Source of the DNA: a virus
Strand: one strand, 5' to 3'
Length of the DNA stretch: 30,885 bases
IMG/VR virus record: IMGVR_UViG_3300012936_005457
Location: 1-30,885 of that record
Made by a program: the position numbers and the translations under genes. The notes under the pieces were generated by a model that worked only from the letters and a program-made list of their open reading frames with translations, did no database searches and was not told the DNA's origin. The number at the start of each line of letters is the position of its first letter. The first letter of the stretch is position 1. Below are positions 7,573 through 15,569 of the stretch, one piece after another.

Positions 7573-8517
7573 ATCCTGCGTCACACAATGCACTCCGCCA
7601 TCCCAAAACCATCTGTGTCTGAATGGTGCAATGACAGGTGCTATATTATGTTTTTCTAAGAAATCAAATACTTGTTTGTTGTAATTGTTGACCAATATTG
7701 TGTTTTGATCTATCGATAACATGTTAACCTCAAAAACAGTTTCTTCAACGTAGCCAACCCAATCCTTGAGATAGGTTTCAACATATTCACTAAAGTCATC
7801 GCTGTCTTCCTCACCAGGTACCCACCACTTACCGCCGTTTTTTTGTTTTACCTTTCGGAATGGACTCATTTGATCCCAATACTTGTCCTCCAGATAGCAG
7901 ATGTCCCAACCTGGAAATTTTTCTTTGTAATTTTGTATGTCAAACAAAGTAACTATACAGCCTTCCTTTGGCACACACCAAGTACAATCGCCATGTCCTT
8001 CGTGTTCCATTATATCAACATCAAATCCTTCGCTGTGCCATTGTTCTTGGTACTTACGGACCAACATACTGTCTCTCCATTGAGGACGATGAGTACCCCA
8101 ATGCAATCCACTGCCAAGCCTGTGTATAAAACTAGTGCTCATAAGTTTGCTTTGTTCACATTCTTCAATGATAACTTTGTTGTGTATCCTGTCGAGTATG
8201 GATTTGTATTCAGGTCTGTTGTTATTAACGTAAAGTGTCTCGCCCACAACCGCCATGTCGTCTCTAGGTTGGTTCGCGGGTCTGTGACTGGTATTGGTTT
8301 CTATCACGTCCGGACGTAACACTTCAACGCCAGCGATATCTAAAACCTTACAGAGATTTTGATAGTCTTCCTCTGTTTCGTCCAGTATCTTGAACAGTAT
8401 GTCTTTAACCTTTTTATTTTTTATATCTTGAAATTGATCTTTGCTGTAAGTCCTACCAACGATGCAGGTTTTAAGCCTGTCATATGTAGCGTATCCTTTA
8501 ACTTTCAATTCTTTCAT
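7549..8517 (-). CDS. Divergent amidinotransferase-fold protein
   Basis: A 322-residue protein of the amidinotransferase / arginine deiminase superfamily. The family start (GYATYDRLKTCIVGR, 8-22) and the C-terminal nucleophile block DGGVHCVTQDLYR (C311) are clear, and a LSIDQNTILVNN strand precedes it. Other catalytic positions are less regular: GHGDCTWC (about 174-181) replaces the usual acidic block, and no standard HxD block is obvious. It may transfer an amidino group from arginine, hydrolyse a guanidine, or be altered in specificity. The ATG at 8517 is preferred to 8550 because the predecessor ends at 8498, giving a 20-base overlap. It forms an operon with the SGNH-like gene. Confidence 0.75.
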   Translation of the reverse strand: MKELKVKGYATYDRLKTCIVGRTYSKDQFQDIKNKKVKDILFKILDETEEDYQNLCKVLDIAGVEVLRPDVIETNTSHRPANQPRDDMAVVGETLYVNNNRPEYKSILDRIHNKVIIEECEQSKLMSTSFIHRLGSGLHWGTHRPQWRDSMLVRKYQEQWHSEGFDVDIMEHEGHGDCTWCVPKEGCIVTLFDIQNYKEKFPGWDICYLEDKYWDQMSPFRKVKQKNGGKWWVPGEEDSDDFSEYVETYLKDWVGYVEETVFEVNMLSIDQNTILVNNYNKQVFDFLEKHNIAPVIAPFRHRWFWDGGVHCVTQDLYRERTY

Positions 8518-9109
8518 ATACTCTTTCTGCCCATTCTTTATTTTGTTCAACTGTCATGTGATTGATTGTTCCAACGCCCCATCCGTCTTTCTCTCCTGCA
8601 GACTTGCTGAACGCAAACATACTTTCATCAATAAAGATACCTGATGTGAGTTTGATCCCGGCATCTTTACCTGCCGTCTCGAATGGTCTGAAACTCCACA
8701 TCTGCACAATCTCACTTTGAACTTTGGATAGCACGTTTTGATCATAATGTTTTAGTGCGTACTCATACGCCATCTCATCCTTGTCATAGTTGTGGAGATA
8801 TTTCCAGTAGTTGTTTAATGTCTCGTAAACATTTGGGTCAACACCTTCCAATGGTTCTGTGTTGGCACTCAGGATCAGTTCAGGATGATACAACCTGTAT
8901 GGTTCAGTCCAACAGAATACAGATATGTCTGGCACTTGGTTCTGTTCTATCAACTTATTGTATTGGAAGAACACACTCCATATGCTCCTGCCAGGACTAC
9001 CAAACCATCTGATCCTGTTGGCACCTAATTTCTCTTGCAGGATGTTGCACCAACTCTCAGGTTGATTACTAGCACAAAAACTATCTCCAAAGAATCCTAT
9101 TGACTTCAT
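8498..9109 (-). CDS. SGNH/GDSL-like hydrolase
   Basis: A 203-residue protein. It starts MKSIGFFGDSFCAS, the GDS block with nucleophile S10, then GSPGRS (about 37-42) as the possible oxyanion-glycine block. NHMTVEQNKEWA near 183-194 could supply the catalytic His (H184). The usual GxND block reads CWTEPYR, and no Asp precedes H184 at the common DxxH spacing, so the active site is atypical. Family members remove or add acetyl or other acyl groups on glycans. No secretion signal is present. The start at 9109 is chosen over the upstream in-frame ATG because of the short divergent gap. It is the first gene of a two-gene unit. Confidence 0.6.
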   Translation of the reverse strand: MKSIGFFGDSFCASNQPESWCNILQEKLGANRIRWFGSPGRSIWSVFFQYNKLIEQNQVPDISVFCWTEPYRLYHPELILSANTEPLEGVDPNVYETLNNYWKYLHNYDKDEMAYEYALKHYDQNVLSKVQSEIVQMWSFRPFETAGKDAGIKLTSGIFIDESMFAFSKSAGEKDGWGVGTINHMTVEQNKEWAERVYERIES

Positions 9110-9114
9110 ATAGT

Positions 9115-9124
9115 GATAATTATC
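9115..9124. promoter_or_regulatory. Palindromic GATAAT site in divergent promoter gap
   Basis: GATAATTATC is a perfect 10-base palindrome in the 25-base gap between divergent genes starting at 9109 and 9135. Each strand reads GATAAT, a possible -10 element. The usual TAAATA box is absent here, so these two genes may be controlled differently. Confidence 0.4.
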
Positions 9125-9134
9125 TACATATATT

Positions 9135-9680
9135 ATGAAATACACGTTCTCTGATTGGAATCACAAACATGGCACTTTGCCTGTGCATTGGAAAGCCAGT
9201 GACTATGAAGATCTACCATGGTACGAAAATCCCGACAAAAACCAAGGCTTCACAACTGCCAAAGAAAATTATGGCATCTACAAAGAACGTGTTGGATGCC
9301 TTATACCAAAGTTCGAAGAAGTGGGCAAGGGTGTGTTCATTCCTGACGATGTTCATAAAGTATTTGGTTACGTATTAGATTTCTTTGAATTAAATGATCC
9401 TGTTTATGCTTTTGCAAAATACACCCCCGGATTGATATTGCCATGGCACAAGGACAACTATCCAACATACGCAAGAAACAAAAAAGCAGACGTTGACAGA
9501 ATAGTTCGTATCATGGTATTCCTGCATGATCCAGCACCCGGACATCAACTCTGGATAGAAGATAAATTTTGCACAGGACCCATAGGGTCTTGGTTTAGTT
9601 GGCATGGCGCTACAAAACACATGGCCGCCAACCTAGGCGAAATTGACAGATACGTTATTCAGATAACAGGTTGGGTGTAA
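9135..9680 (+). CDS. 2OG-Fe(II) oxygenase-like protein
   Basis: A 181-residue protein with the jelly-roll metal triad pattern: H105-x-D107 in ILPWHKDNYP and a distal His in WFSWHGATKH (H157). R172 in DRYVIQITG is the likely 2-oxoglutarate anchor. Strand RIVRIMVFLHDP (122-133) lies between them as expected. Members hydroxylate or otherwise oxidise proteins, nucleotides or small molecules using iron, oxygen and 2OG. Short stand-alone versions are frequent in marine T4-like phages. It diverges from the SGNH-like gene and overlaps the convergent GT10-like gene by 26 bases at its 3' end. The substrate is unknown. Confidence 0.75.
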   Translation: MKYTFSDWNHKHGTLPVHWKASDYEDLPWYENPDKNQGFTTAKENYGIYKERVGCLIPKFEEVGKGVFIPDDVHKVFGYVLDFFELNDPVYAFAKYTPGLILPWHKDNYPTYARNKKADVDRIVRIMVFLHDPAPGHQLWIEDKFCTGPIGSWFSWHGATKHMAANLGEIDRYVIQITGWV

Positions 9681-10749
9681 GCCAAGCCTTTTGTAATTCT
9701 TCATTCCATTTGTGATTATAGAAATGATCAATGTTATGTTCTAGGACAGGTTTCAATTTCTCATACACCTCCTGTGGGTCTTGCTCACATAATTTTAACA
9801 TTGAGTCAAGTATCATAGTTCTCCTCTTTGCCTCGTTTGGTTCATTGTCATAACTTTCGTCAATCACAGGTGCAAAAGTTTTGAAGCCTAATTTTCTAAA
9901 AGATTTAAGATGATGCATACTTCCCACTATTATAAAAGGTCTTTTTGTTATGATTGGTTTTGCTTCTTTTTCGCTAAACATCGCAGACGAATTGTCTGCG
10001 GGTATATTTGTTTCTACAACACAACTGTAAAAACTTTCATTGTAAATCGAGGGGTCGATCAAGTCACTTACACGTAGATTTGATTCATCAAAAGTTTCAG
10101 CACCTGATGTTCCTTTTACAGGAGCCACTACATCAGGACCCCAATGACTGATGCCCAACTTATGGCATGTGGCAAACGTATGTTTCATTACCTCATGTTG
10201 TTGTAATTCATTGTATAGGTCCACATTGTTGCTACACATCAGTTCCCATTTGTACTTTTTTATCTTTGAATCATTTATCTTCTGCAATAGGTTAATACAT
10301 AATGGATTTTCCTTATAGATGTACCGACTTTCAAAAAACATGTCATTTAGATAATATAATGGCCTATTGGTTGGCACTTGTGGTACAATATTTCCAAAAA
10401 AAGTCACGTTATCGGCTGTCTGAAATTTATTGACAAAGTCTGTGGTACCAAAGTAAGGTCCTTCCCAAAAATTATCTTCTTCGTTCCATCCATAACTTTT
10501 GTCTTTATATTGTAAAGACGGCTCACCCAAGTCCACATACACATGATCAGATATTGTCATGTGCAGTCTTATTTTTTTTTCCAACGCCATTACCTCATCC
10601 TCGTCTACGCCATGCCAACAAGTAAGATAAGAATATTTTCTATCGGCTTTTGTTTGTGTAAAGGCATTCACATCAGTATACAAAGGCTTCATTTCATGAA
10701 ATTGTATGCAGTAGTGATGCCAGTTGTCAACAAATCTAACTATCTTCAT
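9655..10749 (-). CDS. GT10/exostosin-like glycosyltransferase, paralogue A
   Basis: A 364-residue protein. The C-terminal third has VVETN, then FSEKEAKPIITKRPFIIVG, GFKTF and DESYD, echoing the donor-binding block of alpha-1,3-fucosyltransferases (GT10), where an acidic patch and a TEK-type motif bind the sugar nucleotide. The same block occurs in the genes starting at 11693 and 26562, so three paralogues are present. The N-terminal half is His/Trp-rich and variable, as expected for the acceptor side. The start at 10749 gives an ATGA overlap with the preceding paralogue; ATG 10755 is the alternative. It is probably cytoplasmic. Sugar and acceptor are unknown. Confidence 0.68.
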   Translation of the reverse strand: MKIVRFVDNWHHYCIQFHEMKPLYTDVNAFTQTKADRKYSYLTCWHGVDEDEVMALEKKIRLHMTISDHVYVDLGEPSLQYKDKSYGWNEEDNFWEGPYFGTTDFVNKFQTADNVTFFGNIVPQVPTNRPLYYLNDMFFESRYIYKENPLCINLLQKINDSKIKKYKWELMCSNNVDLYNELQQHEVMKHTFATCHKLGISHWGPDVVAPVKGTSGAETFDESNLRVSDLIDPSIYNESFYSCVVETNIPADNSSAMFSEKEAKPIITKRPFIIVGSMHHLKSFRKLGFKTFAPVIDESYDNEPNEAKRRTMILDSMLKLCEQDPQEVYEKLKPVLEHNIDHFYNHKWNEELQKAWLTPNLLSE

Positions 10750-11693
10750 TGACATCCAAATTCCTCTATAAAACTTTGTTTGCTTATTTTTTTATAAACT
10801 TCTTGATTGTGTAACAAAATGTTTTGAGCATGTTGCAAATTTATATCTACTGTGTTGATCATTTGTTTCATTATTTCTAATCTTTTCAAACCTTCATAGG
10901 CGTCATAACTTTCGTCAATCAACCCATCAAAAGTCTTAAAACCTAATCTACGTAAATTTTTCAAATAATTTTTTGGTCCAAATACAATAAATGGCGTCCC
11001 GGTAAGTATCGGCCTTGCTGTTTTTTCCGTTGGCATGAAGGTCTGGCCCTGCCACCATGTTTCGAAAACCAAATCTATCTTTATCTTGTTGTACTGATCA
11101 CAGATGCCATATGCATCATCAAAATTGATAAAATCATCGCTAGGTCTGTCAATGAGAATAGGAATGTGATTGCTGAACTTTTCCACTTCAGACAAAATTA
11201 GATCATCCTTACCAATTACCTGCTCCAATGCATCGATATTCAGATGTTTGTGATTATACGACATCAAACATTCTTTGTAATGGTTACAATACATGTGACT
11301 CGCAAAATAAAGTCTTGGCCATCTATAACCTCCTATAAACATACCAAATTTATGTGTTGGTTGTTTATTGATTGTGAATTGTGTATTCTGGCCATATAAA
11401 AATGGCTGTTCATTGTAGTAAGGTATGTAATTTTGCCAAACCGTTTTGTCTTGTACAAGATTATCTGATTCTATTTTTATTTTTTCTGGAGGCAAATTTT
11501 GCTTCTGTAACCATTTTATGAAACTTTCTCCTTTGTATTTGATTTGTTCGAGTGGAGGTCCTTCGTCTATCTTGAAATATATTTCTGGTATGATACCGTG
11601 CTTCAATTTCCTAACAGTTTCATTTACAAAATCCTCATTTACTATTAGGTCTTCCCACACCTTTATTCTATGATGATGATAGTCGTATTCCAT
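10746..11693 (-). CDS. GT10/exostosin-like glycosyltransferase, paralogue B
   Basis: A 315-residue relative of the gene just downstream, with which it overlaps by four bases. Shared landmarks are VFETWW, PTEKTARPILTGTPFIVFG, GFKTF and DESYD, in the same order and spacing. The N-terminal part (MEYDYHHHRIKVWEDL) differs, so acceptor specificity probably differs too. The ATG at 11693 is preferred to 11699 because a GTAAATA box then ends exactly five bases upstream. The tandem pair may act on successive positions of one glycan. No membrane segment is seen. The transferase role is a family-level inference. Confidence 0.68.
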   Translation of the reverse strand: MEYDYHHHRIKVWEDLIVNEDFVNETVRKLKHGIIPEIYFKIDEGPPLEQIKYKGESFIKWLQKQNLPPEKIKIESDNLVQDKTVWQNYIPYYNEQPFLYGQNTQFTINKQPTHKFGMFIGGYRWPRLYFASHMYCNHYKECLMSYNHKHLNIDALEQVIGKDDLILSEVEKFSNHIPILIDRPSDDFINFDDAYGICDQYNKIKIDLVFETWWQGQTFMPTEKTARPILTGTPFIVFGPKNYLKNLRRLGFKTFDGLIDESYDAYEGLKRLEIMKQMINTVDINLQHAQNILLHNQEVYKKISKQSFIEEFGCQ

Positions 11694-11698
11694 AATCA

Positions 11699-11705
11699 TA
11701 TTTAC
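11699..11705 (-). promoter_or_regulatory. T4-like late promoter box
   Basis: Minus-strand GTAAATA ends five bases before the ATG at 11693 and diverges from a plus-strand box 15 bases away. Confidence 0.6.
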
Positions 11706-11720
11706 TAATAATATACGCAG

Positions 11721-11727
11721 TTAAATA
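11721..11727 (+). promoter_or_regulatory. T4-like late promoter box
   Basis: TTAAATA ends five bases before the GTG start at 11733. There is no Shine-Dalgarno sequence in the gap. Confidence 0.6.
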
Positions 11728-11732
11728 CGCAT

Positions 11733-12755
11733 GTGAAAGTTTCAACAAAAAACGAATACGGACAACTGAAATCTATAATCCTTGGTAATCCAATCAACGG
11801 ACATTGGCCAAAGGGAGATACTTTCTTTGATCGGATGCAAGGACTTTCTACCTATAAGGGTAAAATCACAAGAGGCGCCATACCTGACGAAGTGATTCAA
11901 ACAGCAAACGACAATTTGCTGGCCATGAAAGATCTTTTGGAGGACGAGGATGTCAAAGTATTCAGACCGGAAATACAAAATTATGGACAATCAATCACGC
12001 ACTACGGAAACCTGATGACCGGAATGCATACCTATTGTCCAAGGGACATATTGTTGAGTGTTGGCAACATGGTTATCGAATGCCCAACACCTTATCAGTC
12101 AAGGTACAGAGAGTTCGACGCCTATGACGTGATCAAACAGCAGGCAATTAAAGACGGATGCAGATGGATAGCGGCACCCAGGGCACGGATGGAACCAAAA
12201 GAAGCAGTGCATGTCAGCCAGGGCACAGAATCAAAACTGCTTTTAACTGAAAGGTATCCTATATTCGATGCCGCCAATGTGTTAAAGTTTGACGACAAAT
12301 TGGTGTATCTTAAAACCAGCACTGCCAATCAGGCGGGTGCAGATTGGTTGCAGAATGTTGTGGGTACAGAATTTGAAGTTGTTGTATGGGATGATGTTTA
12401 TGCACACGCACACATCGATTCAACGTTGACGTCTTTGAAAAAAGATTTGATCATGATAAATGCTTCTAGGGTACAGAATACGGACAAGTTGCCAAAGTTC
12501 TTACGAAGTTTTAGAAAATTATGGATACATGATATGGCAGAAGGCACATTCCACGATTATCCTTATGCATCCAAATGGATAGGCATGAATATATTAAGTA
12601 TTAACGAAGAAACTGTAATGGTCGATCCTATTCAAAAAGATCTTATCAAAATGCTCACCAGCGAAGGATTCAAAGTCATACCGGTTTCGTTGGAACACGC
12701 AAGAACACTGGGCGGTGGACACCATTGTGTCACTTGCGATTTGGAGAGACAATAA
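11733..12755 (+). CDS. Glycine/inosamine amidinotransferase-like enzyme
   Basis: A 340-residue enzyme closely matching the arginine:glycine amidinotransferase pattern, which also covers StrB1 of streptomycin synthesis. Visible active-site blocks are PIFDAANV (D179), AHAHIDSTL (H227) and LGGGHHCVTCDLER with nucleophile C332. ASKWIGMNILSINEETVMVD (280-298) is another family block. It should move an amidino group from arginine to an amine, giving a guanidino product plus ornithine. The start is GTG; an ATG two bases earlier is out of frame. A late box ends five bases upstream. The stop overlaps the start of the dehydrogenase gene by one base, linking guanidino chemistry with nucleotide-sugar metabolism. 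The acceptor is unknown. Confidence 0.88.
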   Translation: MKVSTKNEYGQLKSIILGNPINGHWPKGDTFFDRMQGLSTYKGKITRGAIPDEVIQTANDNLLAMKDLLEDEDVKVFRPEIQNYGQSITHYGNLMTGMHTYCPRDILLSVGNMVIECPTPYQSRYREFDAYDVIKQQAIKDGCRWIAAPRARMEPKEAVHVSQGTESKLLLTERYPIFDAANVLKFDDKLVYLKTSTANQAGADWLQNVVGTEFEVVVWDDVYAHAHIDSTLTSLKKDLIMINASRVQNTDKLPKFLRSFRKLWIHDMAEGTFHDYPYASKWIGMNILSINEETVMVDPIQKDLIKMLTSEGFKVIPVSLEHARTLGGGHHCVTCDLERQ

Positions 12756-13924
12756 TGTTTTTCAATAACAATCAAATTATATACGGAGAGAAGATAGGTT
12801 TCATAGGTCTTGGCAAACTAGGCATGCCTTGTGCAGAAGCCATAAGGAAAAAAGGTTTCCACGTGGCAGGTTATGACATTGAAAGAAAAAGAAGCGATTT
12901 GATAGAAATAAGAGATTCCATTGAAGATCTTGTAAGAGATAGAGACATTGTTTTTGTTGCAACACCCACACCACACGAAGAAGGATACGACGGCAGAGAA
13001 CCTACCAGCGACAAGGAAGTCAAAGACTTCAACTATGATTCAGTGAAAAAAGTTTTGACAAAATGCAATAAGCACATGGGAGTTACACAAAGTCTTGTTT
13101 TGATATCTACTGTACTGCCAGGCACGATCAGGAGAGAACTAGCACCATTGGTAACCAATGTGAAGTTGTTGTACAATCCATATCTAATCGCCATGGGCAC
13201 GGTGGCCGACGACATGATCAATCCTGAGATGATAATGATAGGCACAAAAAAAGGTGTGTACGAAACTGCCCTCAAGGCACAACAATTAGAAAGTTTTTAC
13301 AATGTTGTCTGTGACAACTATCCTAGGATAGAATTTGGTACTTGGGAAGAAATAGAGTCCATGAAAATATTCTACAACACATTCATCAGCAACAAGATTG
13401 CTCTTGTTAACATGATACAGGACGTTGCTCACAAATTGGGCAACATGGATGTAGACAAAGTAACACAGGCATTGGGCAAATGCACCAAGCGAATAGTCAG
13501 CACAGCATACATGAAACCAGGAATGGGCGACGGCGGAGCCTGCCATCCCAGAGACAACATCGCCCTGCGTTGGTTGGCCAAAGACCTTGGATTGGGATAT
13601 GATTTGTTCGAGGGCATAATGACCGCACGTGAGCGACAGGCAGAACACATGGCCAAAGCAATACTGCAACACGGAGAAAATGTACATTTTACCTCAGACA
13701 CTTACAAACCCGGAACTGACCTAGTGGACGGTTCCTATAGCCTTTTGGTCCAACACTATGTGAAGAAACACGGAGGGCAACTTGCAAACGGATTTGACAC
13801 TCCTGTACAGGTGATTGTAAGGGTACACGAGTCAGATGAAATAACAGCAGATAATAGCACCATTATATTTGACCCATGGAGAACATATCCCAAAGCGGAT
13901 AATGTGGTATATTATGGTAAATAA
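12755..13924 (+). CDS. UDP-glucose/GDP-mannose 6-dehydrogenase family enzyme
   Basis: A 389-residue nucleotide-sugar dehydrogenase that oxidises a sugar C6 alcohol to a uronic acid with two NAD+. The N-terminal Rossmann motif is IGFIGLGKLGMP (14-25), with D41 ending the second strand. STVLPGT (119-124) is the usual segment after the fourth strand. The central helix ESMKIFYNTF has conserved K204. The catalytic cysteine lies in GMGDGGACHPRDN (C263). The family is about 390-450 residues, so the C-terminal nucleotide domain is on the short side. The TAATG overlap with the amidinotransferase fixes the start at 12755. A late box for the next gene overlaps its stop. UDP-glucose is the likeliest substrate but is not proven. 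Confidence 0.87.
   Translation: MFFNNNQIIYGEKIGFIGLGKLGMPCAEAIRKKGFHVAGYDIERKRSDLIEIRDSIEDLVRDRDIVFVATPTPHEEGYDGREPTSDKEVKDFNYDSVKKVLTKCNKHMGVTQSLVLISTVLPGTIRRELAPLVTNVKLLYNPYLIAMGTVADDMINPEMIMIGTKKGVYETALKAQQLESFYNVVCDNYPRIEFGTWEEIESMKIFYNTFISNKIALVNMIQDVAHKLGNMDVDKVTQALGKCTKRIVSTAYMKPGMGDGGACHPRDNIALRWLAKDLGLGYDLFEGIMTARERQAEHMAKAILQHGENVHFTSDTYKPGTDLVDGSYSLLVQHYVKKHGGQLANGFDTPVQVIVRVHESDEITADNSTIIFDPWRTYPKADNVVYYGK
13917..13923 (+). promoter_or_regulatory. T4-like late promoter box overlapping a stop codon
   Basis: GTAAATA overlaps the stop codon of the dehydrogenase gene. It would give a leader of about 24 bases with AGGAG before the ATG at 13953, so this late gene is of the leadered type. 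Confidence 0.55.
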
Positions 13925-13952
13925 AAGCATATTGCAATAGGAGATAAAACAA

Positions 13953-14549
13953 ATGGCTGACGCTTACAAACATCAAAGACATTTTCAAGTTCTTGACGGC
14001 GATGAAAATAAAATTACTTTCTCATCAACAGATGATGCAAATACTAAAATAGGTTTCAAGAGTGTATGGGACACAGGTAGTCCTACTAAATCATACCAAT
14101 TGCAAGACAGCAACCAGACATTGGTTGTTACATATGAATTCGCATCAGAGTCAGACCAAACAAGTTTCAAAACTGCTGTTGACAACATGTGGAGTACAGA
14201 ACTTCCATGGAAGTGGGAGGATAGAGATTTCATAGACCACGGCATGGACCTTAAAATCAAGGATGGCAAGACAGGTGCCGGAACTGCACTTAATATTTCG
14301 ACTGCAGGCGGAAGTGAAAGTTACACAACAGTGGACGGAAGCACAGTAGTAACTGGAAGATCAGCAAGGATACAGGCGGCCAGAGAACAGGCAACTGGGG
14401 TCAAGGGATCCACAAGACAAGATGCCGCAGAAGCATATTGGAAATTAGAACCAATACACATCAAGACAGTATGGTTTAAAGGAGATGGCACAACAGTCGA
14501 CTCCGAAGCAGATATTGACTCACCAAGATTGAATTTCAAAACAGAATAA
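13953..14549 (+). CDS. Soluble, probably virion-associated protein
   Basis: A 198-residue soluble protein rich in Thr, Ser, Gly and Asp, with many short beta-type stretches (HFQVLDGDENKITF, TLVVTYEFA, PIHIKTVWFKGDGT). This composition is typical of phage structural proteins. AGGAG lies 8 bases before the ATG and a late box lies about 30 bases upstream, so high late expression is likely. Its stop is directly adjacent to the stop of the convergent radical SAM gene. I considered tail tube, baseplate and decoration proteins but recognise no defining motif. The virion role is inferred from composition and expression signals. Confidence 0.6.
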   Translation: MADAYKHQRHFQVLDGDENKITFSSTDDANTKIGFKSVWDTGSPTKSYQLQDSNQTLVVTYEFASESDQTSFKTAVDNMWSTELPWKWEDRDFIDHGMDLKIKDGKTGAGTALNISTAGGSESYTTVDGSTVVTGRSARIQAAREQATGVKGSTRQDAAEAYWKLEPIHIKTVWFKGDGTTVDSEADIDSPRLNFKTE

Positions 14550-15506
14550 TTAATCTAAACTGAGGTGTCCCACAGCCTCGCAGTTAGATCCACAAACTAA
14601 ATCTACATTATCGGTGTTCCAGGTCTTTTGTAACTTTGGAAAGTCATCCAGAGGCACACTCTTCCTGTCGGGTAAATCAAATCCCTGGAAACAACATGGA
14701 TGGACACCGCCTTTGGCACTGATGTATGCACTGCCTGAAAGATGCATACAGTTCACTTTGCAACTGTACCTGTGAGGATTCAAGTTGATAGGATTACGAA
14801 TCATTTCTATATAAGCATCTACATCAAAGTCATTATCGGGTTGAGCACTACCGTCCGCTGGTAGTATCCAATGGCTAATTTTTTTGTCTTTGGTCAGAGC
14901 AGGAAAATGATTCCTGCCATGGTCGTCTACTTCAAAGTTCCTAAAACCCATTTGTTTTGACAGCGATCTTGCGTCATCAACTTGATGTGAATTATGTTTG
15001 AATAAAATAAATTTCCATACAGCATCTCCGCCTGCATCTATGAAGGCCTTTGCCCTTTCCATGACCTTGATCCATTGGACATCTTGCCTATACAAGTGAT
15101 TTGTATCTTTCAATCCGTCTATGCTAAAATACATGCTTACTTTTCTCTGTGCCAATTTTTCATAATCTTTTAATCTTCCTATTGATCCGTTTGTGTTTAT
15201 TGTACACTGGGCCTTGGTAAGTTCTGTGAGATCTACAATATGTGGATTCATCATCGGATCTCCTAGGTTACCATTGAAAAGTATTGTAACAACATTTGGA
15301 AACTGATATAATATTTCTTTAAATCTTTCTACTGAAAGATTGTTCTGAGTGAATAATTCAGGAATATTGTAGCCTGATGCATTACGCGGACATCCAGGAC
15401 ATCTGGCATTACAAAATGACGAAGGCTCTATGTGGAGATCTCTAATATGTAAATGTTGGTTTGGATCTGGATTTTCAATCCTGCTGATTAAATCTGCATC
15501 GCTCAT
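14550..15506 (-). CDS. Radical SAM/SPASM protein
   Basis: A 318-residue radical SAM enzyme. The iron-sulfur triad is SFCNARCPGCPRN (C32, C36, C39). The usual GGEP is replaced by NGNLGDP near residue 85, as in several SPASM proteins. The C-terminal part carries more cysteines (YSCKVNCMHL, HPCCFQGF, LVCGSNCEA), consistent with an auxiliary-cluster SPASM domain. Such enzymes typically modify peptide side chains or small metabolites. It differs from the radical SAM protein at 6334, whose extra cysteines are N-terminal. The start follows a TTAAATA box by five bases, so a leaderless late mRNA is likely. No precursor peptide gene is evident next to it. Confidence 0.85.
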   Translation of the reverse strand: MSDADLISRIENPDPNQHLHIRDLHIEPSSFCNARCPGCPRNASGYNIPELFTQNNLSVERFKEILYQFPNVVTILFNGNLGDPMMNPHIVDLTELTKAQCTINTNGSIGRLKDYEKLAQRKVSMYFSIDGLKDTNHLYRQDVQWIKVMERAKAFIDAGGDAVWKFILFKHNSHQVDDARSLSKQMGFRNFEVDDHGRNHFPALTKDKKISHWILPADGSAQPDNDFDVDAYIEMIRNPINLNPHRYSCKVNCMHLSGSAYISAKGGVHPCCFQGFDLPDRKSVPLDDFPKLQKTWNTDNVDLVCGSNCEAVGHLSLD

Positions 15507-15511
15507 GCATC

Positions 15512-15518
15512 TATTTAA
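15512..15518 (-). promoter_or_regulatory. T4-like late promoter box
   Basis: Minus-strand TTAAATA ends five bases before the ATG at 15506. It lies immediately after the terminator of the upstream early gene, so the two units are insulated. Confidence 0.6.
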
Positions 15519-15522
15519 TCAC

Positions 15523-15554
15523 AAAAAAAAGGGCGATAGTCGCCTACCGCCCTT
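15523..15554 (-). terminator. Rho-independent terminator
   Basis: On the minus strand AAGGGCG pairs with CGCCCTT and is followed by a run of eight T. It ends the transcript of the small basic gene at 15570-15938. Its stem is shared with the terminator at 21961. Confidence 0.85.
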
Positions 15555-15569
15555 AGATCGAATTATTAA

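Noticed and set aside
7843-8319. Long plus-strand open frame opposite the divergent amidinotransferase-like gene
   Set aside because: It lies antisense to a clear family protein, is Phe/Cys/Ser-rich without recognisable motifs, and has no ribosome site or promoter box.
12725-12755. Earlier start for the UDP-glucose dehydrogenase
   Set aside because: It would lie inside the end of the amidinotransferase. The TAATG overlap gives a natural coupled start at 12755.
4313-13924. Pathway for hypermodified DNA bases
   Set aside because: No hydroxymethyl-pyrimidine synthase, base kinase or polymerase-linked gene is present, and the enzymes fit sugar chemistry better.
13953-14549. Tail tube protein
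   Set aside because: Size and composition fit loosely, but no tail tube motif or neighbouring tail sheath gene is visible.
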